From the NCBI GenBank assembly GCA_946481585.1, contig CAMLOF010000117.1:1-8783 (forward strand): a stretch of DNA of 8,783 bases, written 5' to 3'. Shown in pieces: positions 1 through 5,349 of the stretch. Source of the stretch: an uncultured Macromonas sp. (GTDB lineage Bacteria; Pseudomonadota; Gammaproteobacteria; Burkholderiales; Burkholderiaceae). Within the stretch, counting starts at the first letter, position 1. Each line of letters opens with the position of its first letter. Made by a program: the position numbers and the translations under genes. The notes under the pieces were generated by a model, which ran no database searches, was not told the origin of the DNA, and worked only from the letters and a program-made list of their open reading frames with translations.

Positions 1-1360
1 TGATGCGGCCCTCATGCTCGGTGATGGAGCAGAAGGTGCAGCCGCCGAAGCAGCCACGCATGATGTTCACGCTGAAGCGGATCATCTCCCAGGCGGGAAT
101 CTTGGTGGCGCCGTCGTGGCTGCCGTTTTCGTCAGCGTATGCGGGGTGCGGGCTGCGCGCGTAGTGCAGGCCAAACACGTAATCCATCTCGGCCGTGGTC
201 AGCGGGATGGGAGGTGGGTTGATCCACACGTCACGCGCAGACGAGCCCGTGCCATGCGCCTGCACCAGCGCCCGGGCGTTACCTGGGTTGGTTTCCAGGT
301 GCAGCACGCGGTTGGCGTGCGCGTACAGCACCGGGTCGGCCTTCACCTGTTCAAAACTGGGCAGGCGGATCACCGTGCGGTCGCGCGGTGCCTTGCCTTT
401 GGATGGCAGCGCCGGGTTGGCCACAAAGTGCAGCGGCTGCATCTGCGCTGCCTGGGCTTTGTGCCCGGTGCCCTGGCCACCAATGGCTTCCAGGGCTGCA
501 TTGGCTTCATCTGCCTCAGCCTGGGCTTCGTCCTCGCGGGCACAAGTCTGGCCTTGCGCCTTGGCCTGCTCCGACACCATCAGGTACGGGTTGATGTGTG
601 CGTCCACCCTGCCCGGCTGGTCCACCTCGGTGGAATCGATCTCGAACCAACCCTCAGGCGTTTCACGCCGCACAAAGGCGGTGCCGCGCACGTCGGTGAT
701 CTGCTCGACGGGCTCGCGCCGCGCCAGGCGGTGGGCAATTTCCACGATGGCACGCTCGGCGTTGCCGTACAGCAGGATGTCGCACTTGCTGTCCAGCACC
801 ACGGAGCGGCGCACGTTCTCGCTCCAGTAGTCGTAGTGGGCAATGCGGCGCAGCGAGCCTTCAATGCCTCCCAGCACGATGGGCACGTCCTTGTAGGCCT
901 CGCGGCAACGCTGGCTGTACACGGTGGCCGCGCGGTCTGGGCGCTTGCCGCCAACATCGCCAGGGGTATAGGCATCGTCCGAACGTATCTTGCGGTCCGC
1001 CGTGTAGCGGTTGATCATGGAGTCCATGTTCCCCGCCGTCACACCCCAGAACAGGTTGGGCTTGCCCAGCGCCTTGAAGGGCTCGGCGCTGTGCCAGTCG
1101 GGCTGGGCAATGATGCCCACGCGAAAGCCCTGCGCTTCCAGCACACGGCCAATCACGGCCATGCCAAAGCTGGGGTGGTCCACGTAGGCGTCGCCCGTGA
1201 CGATGATGATGTCGCAGCTGTCCCAGCCGAGCTGATCCATCTCTGCCCGGCTCATGGGCAGAAACGGCGCGGTTCCAAAGCGCTTGGCCCAGTACGGGCG
1301 GTAACTGGTCAAGGGTTTGGCGGCGCGCGGGAAGAAGGATACGTCGATTGGGGCGTTCAT
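1..1360 (-). CDS. ygiQ: YgiQ family radical SAM protein (UPF0313), C-terminus cut by window edge
   Basis: 453 N-terminal residues are visible; full family members run to roughly 700 or more, so the C-terminal part lies outside the window. The start [17 protein letters not shown] is the usual family opening. Residues about 40-130 form the cobalamin-binding-like N-terminal region, including [19 protein letters not shown], followed by [19 protein letters not shown]. The radical SAM cluster motif CxxxCxxC is intact at C437, C441 and C444 (CFGGCTFC), which ligates a 4Fe-4S cluster that cleaves S-adenosylmethionine. The substrate of the family is unknown to me, so no reaction is assigned. Residues about 265-306 are a low-complexity Ala/Gln/Glu-rich insert before the conserved MQPLHFV. 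No good ribosome binding site precedes the ATG. It lies 85 bp downstream of the MarR gene on the same strand and could be partly co-transcribed with it. The long plus-strand open frame opposite is a GC-codon shadow. Confidence 0.93.
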   Translation of the reverse strand, partial: MNAPIDVSFFPRAAKPLTSYRPYWAKRFGTAPFLPMSRAEMDQLGWDSCDIIIVTGDAYVDHPSFGMAVIGRVLEAQGFRVGIIAQPDWHSAEPFKALGKPNLFWGVTAGNMDSMINRYTADRKIRSDDAYTPGDVGGKRPDRAATVYSQRCREAYKDVPIVLGGIEGSLRRIAHYDYWSENVRRSVVLDSKCDILLYGNAERAIVEIAHRLARREPVEQITDVRGTAFVRRETPEGWFEIDSTEVDQPGRVDAHINPYLMVSEQAKAQGQTCAREDEAQAEADEANAALEAIGGQGTGHKAQAAQMQPLHFVANPALPSKGKAPRDRTVIRLPSFEQVKADPVLYAHANRVLHLETNPGNARALVQAHGTGSSARDVWINPPPIPLTTAEMDYVFGLHYARSPHPAYADENGSHDGATKIPAWEMIRFSVNIMRGCFGGCTFCSITEHEGRI

Positions 1361-1383
1361 CGGGGGCGGGGAGTTGGCGCGCG

Positions 1384-1389
1384 ATTTTA
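1384..1389 (-). promoter_or_regulatory. Candidate -10 box for ygiQ
   Basis: On the minus strand this reads TAAAAT, one mismatch from TATAAT, in an otherwise very GC-rich 85-bp gap. It ends 23 bp before the ygiQ ATG, which would leave a leader of about 16 bases. No convincing -35 hexamer lies 16-18 bp upstream, so this is a weak call. Confidence 0.25.
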
Positions 1390-1445
1390 AGGCGGCGCCC
1401 GGGTTTTCACCGAATCGAGCCCGCGCAGCCCTGCCCCGCCAGGGG

Positions 1446-1919
1446 TCAAGAGCTGGCTGGTACGCCTGCCTCGCCTGCGCCTGCCACAAGTTTTTCCAGC
1501 AGACGACGCAACTCCGCTTGCTCCTGCTCATCCAGCACGCCAACCAGCCGTCGCTGCGACTCACCAATCGGATCGCTCAGCTGCGCCACCACCTCGCACC
1601 CGTCAGGCGTCACCCACAAGCGGCGGCGGCGGCGGTCGGTTTCGTCCAGTTCGCGCTTCAGCCAGCCTTTCGACTCCAACCGCCCAATCACCGACCCCGA
1701 CGTTGCGGCATCCATCGCCACCTGCTGCGCCAGACTCACCTGGTCAATTCCGGGGCTCTCAATCAGTGCGTTGAGGATGGCGAACTGCACGGGCGTGATG
1801 TCCAGTTGCGCTGCCGCTTCCATGAAGATGGCAACTGAAACCTGGTGCGCACGCCGGATGAGATAACCGGGTGCATTGCGGAAATCAAAGCTCTGTGGGG
1901 GAACGTTGCTCTCGTCCAT
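1446..1919 (-). CDS. MarR family winged helix-turn-helix transcriptional regulator
   Basis: A 157-residue protein of normal MarR length. Such proteins dimerise, bind a palindromic operator and are usually released by a small, often aromatic or carboxylate, ligand. Residues about 37-55 ([14 protein letters not shown]) begin the DNA-binding domain, the recognition helix is about 73-84 ([13 protein letters not shown]) and the wing carries D95-R96-R97-R98, the classic DxRRR signature. N- and C-terminal helices provide dimerisation. The ATG at 1919 has no Shine-Dalgarno sequence, but a TACACT box lies exactly 7 bp upstream, suggesting a leaderless message. It is divergent from the TRAP substrate-binding protein gene, so repression of that gene and of itself is the natural inference. 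The ligand cannot be read from the sequence. The family call is firm; the target is inferred. Confidence 0.93.
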   Translation of the reverse strand: MDESNVPPQSFDFRNAPGYLIRRAHQVSVAIFMEAAAQLDITPVQFAILNALIESPGIDQVSLAQQVAMDAATSGSVIGRLESKGWLKRELDETDRRRRRLWVTPDGCEVVAQLSDPIGESQRRLVGVLDEQEQAELRRLLEKLVAGAGEAGVPASS

Positions 1920-1926
1920 GCGCGCA

Positions 1927-1932
1927 AGTGTA
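1927..1932 (-). promoter_or_regulatory. Candidate -10 box giving a leaderless marR transcript
   Basis: The minus-strand hexamer TACACT matches TATAAT at 4 of 6 positions. Exactly 7 bases (TGCGCGC) separate it from the marR ATG, so transcription would start at or within a base of the A of the start codon. No purine-rich ribosome binding site is present, which agrees with leaderless translation. No clear -35 box is seen. Confidence 0.4.
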
Positions 1933-2010
1933 GCGAGCCCGCCACCCGGGTTCCCCCCTATGGTCAGATGCTAAATCGTACGCATACTTACAAGATACAC
2001 AACGTCGTTG

Positions 2011-2016
2011 AAGGAG
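2011..2016 (+). promoter_or_regulatory. Ribosome binding site that fixes the TRAP protein start
   Basis: AAGGAG lies 9 bases before the ATG at 2026. A longer in-frame start, TTG at 2008, would place this Shine-Dalgarno sequence inside the coding region and put extra residues before the signal peptide, so the ATG at 2026 is preferred. Confidence 0.8.
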
Positions 2017-2025
2017 TATCTCGAC

Positions 2026-3078
2026 ATGATCCAACGCCGCACCTTGCTGCAATCCGGCGCAGCCATGGCTCTGGGCGCCCCCGCCCTGGTTGGTTTCACC
2101 CAGCAAAGCGTGACCCTCAAGTTCCACACGTTCATGGCACCCATGTCCAACGTGTGGCTGAACATGCACAAGGCCTGGATGGACAAGGTCGAAAAAGACT
2201 CCGGCGGACGAATCAAGTTCGAGGCCTACCCTGCCATGCAGCTCGGCGGCTCGCCTGTGCAGTTGTTCGATCAGGCCAAGGATGGCGTGGTCGATATCGT
2301 CTGGACCCTGCCCGGCAATACCCCGGGGCGCTTCCCTCGCACCGAAGTGTTCGAGTTGCCGTTCATGATGACCAACGCCGAAGCGACTTCCAAGGCCTTC
2401 TGGGAATACATCCAGACCAAGGCCGCCGACGAGTACAAAGACGTGCAGCCCCTGGCATTGCAAGTGCATGGCCCCGGCATGTTCCATACAAAATCCAAGC
2501 AGATCCGCAACCCCGACGATCTGCGCGGTTTGAAGCTGCGCGGCCCCACCCGCCAGATCACCAAGATGCTCGGCTACCTGGGTGCCACCCCTGTGGGCAT
2601 GCCCTTGCCGCAGATCCCGGACTCACTGTCCAAGGGCGTGATCGACGGGTGCGTGATTCCCTGGGAAGTTGTGCCTTCGGTGAAGGTTCACGAGTTGACC
2701 ACCTTCCACAGCGAATTCGCACCGGCAGGCGGTGCCCTTTACACCACCACGTTCGTGATGGGCATGAACAAGGCCAAGTACAACTCGCTGCCGCCCGATC
2801 TGAAGAAAATCATTGACGACAACTCTGGCATGGCGACGTCCGCTTTCCTGGGTCGCGTGCAACAGGCAGGCGACATTCCCGGTCGCAAGGCGGCAGCAGA
2901 CCGTGGCAACACGATCTACACCATCTCCCAGGCCGACGCTCAGGAATTCCGTCGCAAGGCCCGACAGGTGGAAGTTGAGTGGGTGCAGGACATGGACCGC
3001 CGCGGCTTCAATGGCCGCGACTTGCTGGACACCGCCCGCGCATTGATTGAGAAACACACCAAGACCACCAAGTCCTGA
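2026..3078 (+). CDS. TRAP transporter substrate-binding protein, DctP type, with probable Tat signal
   Basis: A 350-residue periplasmic binding protein that captures a substrate, usually an organic acid, for a TRAP-type symporter. The N-terminus MIQRRTLLQSG carries a twin arginine (R4-R5) and a hydrophobic stretch to about residue 24, suggesting Tat export; the cleavage site is unclear. The DctP fold is recognisable: KFEAYPAMQLGG near residue 64, then the conserved DLRGLKLRGPTR segment (L166-R176), whose arginine in this family salt-bridges the substrate carboxylate (R172 is the likely one), then GATPVGMPLPQIPDSLSKGVIDG and I206-E214 (IDGCVIPWE). No dctQ or dctM membrane genes lie within the window, so it is an orphan that must use a transporter encoded elsewhere. 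The divergent MarR gene probably regulates it, and a strong terminator follows, so it appears to be a single-gene unit. The substrate is not predictable from the sequence alone. Confidence 0.93.
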   Translation: MIQRRTLLQSGAAMALGAPALVGFTQQSVTLKFHTFMAPMSNVWLNMHKAWMDKVEKDSGGRIKFEAYPAMQLGGSPVQLFDQAKDGVVDIVWTLPGNTPGRFPRTEVFELPFMMTNAEATSKAFWEYIQTKAADEYKDVQPLALQVHGPGMFHTKSKQIRNPDDLRGLKLRGPTRQITKMLGYLGATPVGMPLPQIPDSLSKGVIDGCVIPWEVVPSVKVHELTTFHSEFAPAGGALYTTTFVMGMNKAKYNSLPPDLKKIIDDNSGMATSAFLGRVQQAGDIPGRKAAADRGNTIYTISQADAQEFRRKARQVEVEWVQDMDRRGFNGRDLLDTARALIEKHTKTTKS

Positions 3079-3103
3079 TCTGCAAATCGCAACAGACTGC
3101 AAC

Positions 3104-3143
3104 AAGCCAGCCGCAGAGCCCATCAGCTCCGGCTGGCTTTTTT
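3104..3143 (+). terminator. Rho-independent terminator after the TRAP binding-protein gene
   Basis: AAGCCAGCCG (3104-3113) pairs perfectly with CGGCTGGCTT (3130-3139), a 10-bp GC-rich stem, followed by a run of six T (3138-3143). Inside the loop, GAGC (3116-3119) pairs with GCTC (3126-3129), extending the hairpin past a two-base bulge and leaving a six-base loop. It ends 31 bp before the Nudix ATG, separating the two transcription units. Confidence 0.92.
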
Positions 3144-3161
3144 GCGGTCACTCGGTACCGC

Positions 3162-3167
3162 TAAACT
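3162..3167 (+). promoter_or_regulatory. Candidate -10 box giving a leaderless Nudix transcript
   Basis: TAAACT matches TATAAT at 4 of 6 positions and is followed by exactly 7 bases (GTGCTCC) before the ATG at 3175, so the transcript should begin at the start codon. No Shine-Dalgarno sequence is present in the 31 bp after the terminator. The region 17 bp upstream is the T-run of the terminator and gives only a poor -35 box. Confidence 0.45.
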
Positions 3168-3174
3168 GTGCTCC

Positions 3175-3729
3175 ATGTTTCGCCCTCCAATCAAACATTG
3201 CCGCGAATGCGGCTCGTCTGTTGAACACCGCGTGCCTGACGACGGCGACACCAAGGTGCGTGCCGTCTGCCCGACTTGCGGCACCATCCACTATGAGAAT
3301 CCCTTGAACGTGGTTGGCACGGTGCCTTACTGGGGAGAAAACGGCGAATGGGTGCTGCTTTGCAAGCGCAATATTGAACCCCGACATGGCAAGTGGACCC
3401 TGCCCGCTGGTTTCATGGAGCTAGGTGAGTCCACCGCAGAGGGTGCGCTGCGCGAGACCATCGAGGAAGCGGGCGCCAAAGTGCAAATGGAGAGCCTGTT
3501 CACGGTGCTCAATGTGGTGCGCGTGGGGCAGGTTCACATGTACTACCGCGCCAAACTGCTGAGCGACGAATTCGATCCCGGTTACGAAACCCAGGAAGCG
3601 CGCCTGTTCAGGGAACACGAGATTCCTTGGGAGGAAATTGCATTCCGCACGGTCAAGGAAACGCTGGAACGCTACTTTGATGATCGGCGGCGCGGGAGCT
3701 TCGCCATCCACGTCGGCGACATCCAGTAA
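3175..3729 (+). CDS. Nudix hydrolase with N-terminal zinc ribbon
   Basis: A 184-residue protein that should hydrolyse a nucleoside diphosphate linked to another group, using divalent metal bound by the Nudix box. An N-terminal zinc ribbon has two CxxC pairs (C9/C12 and C32/C35), followed by GTIHYENPLNVVG, the opening typical of the Nudix_N_2 plus NUDIX architecture. The Nudix box GX5EX7REUXEEXGU spans G79-A101 with G79, E85, R93, E94, E97, E98 and G100 all present, so the enzyme looks catalytically competent. The zinc-ribbon form recalls NADH pyrophosphatases, but the protein is shorter than NudC and its substrate is open. The ATG at 3175 is chosen over the in-frame TTG at 3142 because the TTG lies inside the terminator T-run and the -10 spacing fits the ATG. 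It appears to be transcribed alone. Confidence 0.94.
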   Translation: MFRPPIKHCRECGSSVEHRVPDDGDTKVRAVCPTCGTIHYENPLNVVGTVPYWGENGEWVLLCKRNIEPRHGKWTLPAGFMELGESTAEGALRETIEEAGAKVQMESLFTVLNVVRVGQVHMYYRAKLLSDEFDPGYETQEARLFREHEIPWEEIAFRTVKETLERYFDDRRRGSFAIHVGDIQ

Positions 3730-3782
3730 CCTCCAAAAATTATCATAACAATCACTTAAAACAAGCAAAATCCTCGGACTTA

Positions 3783-3812
3783 TTGCTGATTTTTGCCAAA
3801 CACGCGTAGAAT
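3783..3812 (+). promoter_or_regulatory. Candidate sigma-70 promoter for the Hpt gene
   Basis: TTGCTG (3783-3788) and TAGAAT (3807-3812) are separated by 18 bp, inside the AT-richer gap that follows the Nudix stop. Transcription would start near 3819, about 23 bases before the GTG. The -10 box has 5 of 6 consensus bases and the -35 box has 3 of 6. No terminator for the Nudix gene is visible in this gap (3730-3841). Confidence 0.5.
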
Positions 3813-3841
3813 GAAACGTCTTTAGCCAGCGTTGCACTGCC

Positions 3842-4195
3842 GTGTCCGATTTGTTGAACACAACTTCTCTCGATGAACTCCGCTCCGTGTTGGGCGATGA
3901 GTTTTTTGAGTTGTCGAGAATGTTTGCTCTGCAAGTTGAATCTGAAGTGGCGGGATTGAGCGAGTGCTTCGCTCAGGGCGATGTTCAGCGGCTGAGGCGC
4001 CTGGCCCACTCGTTGAAGGGGTGCTGTGCAAACATGGGCGTGCAAGAACTGTCACGCCAAGCCAGCATCATCGAAAAAGCCGCAATGGTGAACGACACTG
4101 CCACCATTCAAACGCTGCTACCAGCTTTGGCTCCTTTGGCCACTCAATCGCTGAACGCCATGCGTGAGGCAGGCTACCTCGCCTCCGCCAACTGA
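3842..4195 (+). CDS. Standalone Hpt (histidine phosphotransfer) domain protein
   Basis: A 117-residue, all-helical protein that is essentially one Hpt domain. Such proteins relay phosphate between the receiver domain of a hybrid histidine kinase and a response regulator in the cytoplasm. The phosphoacceptor is H56 in RLAHSLKGCCANMG, matching the conserved HxLKGxxxxxG pattern; the preceding helix has the usual acidic residues and the rest forms the four-helix bundle. There is no kinase, receiver or output domain in the protein. The start is the GTG at 3842: it is the first in-frame start after a stop at 3812-3814, although its ribosome binding site is weak. No kinase or response-regulator gene is adjacent, so the partners are unknown. 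It runs convergently toward zipA with only 12 bp between the stop codons. Confidence 0.9.
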   Translation: MSDLLNTTSLDELRSVLGDEFFELSRMFALQVESEVAGLSECFAQGDVQRLRRLAHSLKGCCANMGVQELSRQASIIEKAAMVNDTATIQTLLPALAPLATQSLNAMREAGYLASAN

Positions 4196-4207
4196 CCTGG
4201 CGTTTCG

Positions 4208-5347
4208 TCAGCTGAACAAGCGGCGCGAAAGCGCAGAGCCAGCCGCCAGTTCGCGAGCATCCAGCGTGTCGTATAGCAGTTCCAGGTCGGAACCAATGCG
4301 GTCCATGGCATCAGGATGCAGTGGCTGACCAGAGTCGTCAGTGACCACACCCTCCATCGCCTTGGCCAGAGCCGTAGCACATTCCCGCAGCCGCACAAAG
4401 GGCGATTCGGAGCGCGGCACGTGAGGTACGTCCAACGTCAGATTGAACTCGCGCAAAGCAGTCTGCTCAGGGTCGTCAGCCAAGGCTGCCTGGGTCTCGA
4501 ACTGCAAGACAAGAACGGGGGCACCACCTGGCTGGGATGAGGGCAACACCATGCGGCCTGGCAAGGCTCCGGCCACAAAGCCCTGTTGAGCAGCATGCTG
4601 GGCAAGGTAGCCCGGGCTCCACGATGCCCGGCGCGCACGTACCGTGAAGCCCAACTGGGCATCGTGCGCACTGGCGAACTGGTCCAACTCCCGCGCCCGC
4701 GCCACCTCTTGCATCATCTCTGGGAAATCAGGGGCTGCACCCAGAACATCCGAAAAGGCCTGAACCTTGACAACGAACTCCGAGAACTCAATTTCATTGA
4801 GGGCCCCCATGCGGTTGGCCAGTTGAACGCCCGCTTGAAGCGCCGTGTAACGCTGCCCAACGCGTGGCTGCTCCCACTCTTGGCTTGCGGCATTCAAGCC
4901 CTCGACCATGAAAGGCTTGCTGCCCACCCGCCGGGTGCCTGGCAAGGCGGCAAGAACGGCATCACCTGACACCTGATGCTCCAAGTTGAGCGAGGCTACG
5001 GCATCTACCAAAGGATCAAGCTGCGCTGGCTTGGGCGCAACACCTGCGGCCAGGGGCACAGGTTCTGTGCCGCCCTCCACCACACCGCCTGAGTGAGAGC
5101 CATCCAGCCCAGCTGGGGTGCCGTCCAAGGGAGCGCTCTCGCCCAACACAGGCTCACGGCGGTCTACATTCACCACGTCCAGCAAGCCTTCCGGCGTATC
5201 CATGGTGGCTTCTGCATCCGCGGCTGCGGCGCCTTTCAATGGAGACCTGCGAGGGGCGTTGCGCCGGGTGGTCCATTGGTTGTAGGCGAGCACGGCGACG
5301 ATCACCAGCGCGCCGATGAGGAGCAATCCAATCTGCAGGGAACTCAT
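4208..5347 (-). CDS. zipA: Cell division protein ZipA, FtsZ-interacting membrane anchor
   Basis: A 379-residue protein expected to tether FtsZ to the inner membrane during septation. Residues 4-22 (LQIGLLLIGALVIVAVLAY) form the single N-terminal membrane helix, followed by the basic TTRRNAPRR. A flexible linker rich in Ala, Pro, Gly and acidic residues spans about 36-110, and the globular ZipA C-terminal domain, which binds the FtsZ tail, begins near 112 (PLVDAVASLNLEH) and runs to the end. This matches the ZipA plan, though the globular part is divergent and longer than in Escherichia coli ZipA (328 residues in total). Translation is probably coupled to smc: only 2 bp separate the smc stop from this ATG, and its GGAGG ribosome binding site lies inside smc. 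Remembered betaproteobacterial genomes have ligA next; here an Hpt gene on the other strand follows instead. Confidence 0.88.
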   Translation of the reverse strand: MSSLQIGLLLIGALVIVAVLAYNQWTTRRNAPRRSPLKGAAAADAEATMDTPEGLLDVVNVDRREPVLGESAPLDGTPAGLDGSHSGGVVEGGTEPVPLAAGVAPKPAQLDPLVDAVASLNLEHQVSGDAVLAALPGTRRVGSKPFMVEGLNAASQEWEQPRVGQRYTALQAGVQLANRMGALNEIEFSEFVVKVQAFSDVLGAAPDFPEMMQEVARARELDQFASAHDAQLGFTVRARRASWSPGYLAQHAAQQGFVAGALPGRMVLPSSQPGGAPVLVLQFETQAALADDPEQTALREFNLTLDVPHVPRSESPFVRLRECATALAKAMEGVVTDDSGQPLHPDAMDRIGSDLELLYDTLDARELAAGSALSRRLFS

Positions 5348-5349
5348 GA

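Larger units (their letters stand above)
1920..2025. promoter_or_regulatory. Divergent control region between marR and the TRAP binding-protein gene
   Basis: This 106-bp gap must hold promoters for both divergent genes and probably the MarR operator. The part near the TRAP gene (about 1970-2000) is AT-richer than its surroundings. A plus-strand promoter may be TGGTCA (1961-1966), a 16-bp spacer and CATACT (1983-1988), giving a leader of about 30 bases. The best operator candidate is the imperfect palindrome GTACGCATAC (1978-1987, 8 of 10 bases symmetric), which overlaps that -10 box. Both assignments are by eye and weak; the regulatory role of the gap as a whole is the firmer part. Confidence 0.55.

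Noticed and set aside
14..1390. A 458-codon plus-strand open frame opposite ygiQ
   Set aside because: It mirrors the codon structure of a clearly recognisable YgiQ protein on the other strand; its translation is Val/His/Ala/Gly-rich with no recognisable domain. Long antisense frames are expected in GC-rich genes.
1429..1444. Hairpin CCCTG...CAGGG just after the marR stop, as a terminator
   Set aside because: It has only five paired bases and no T-run on the minus strand, so it is not a convincing intrinsic terminator.
2008..2025. Upstream TTG start for the TRAP binding protein
   Set aside because: It would put the AAGGAG ribosome binding site inside the coding region and add residues before the twin-arginine signal; the ATG at 2026 fits better.
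3142..3174. Upstream TTG start for the Nudix hydrolase
   Set aside because: It falls within the T-run of the preceding terminator and adds residues before the zinc ribbon with no ribosome binding site.
4192..4211. Inverted repeat CTGAC...GTCAG spanning both convergent stop codons, as a bidirectional terminator
   Set aside because: The stem is only 5 bp with a 10-base loop and has no T-run on either side; it arises largely from the two TGA stop codons facing each other.
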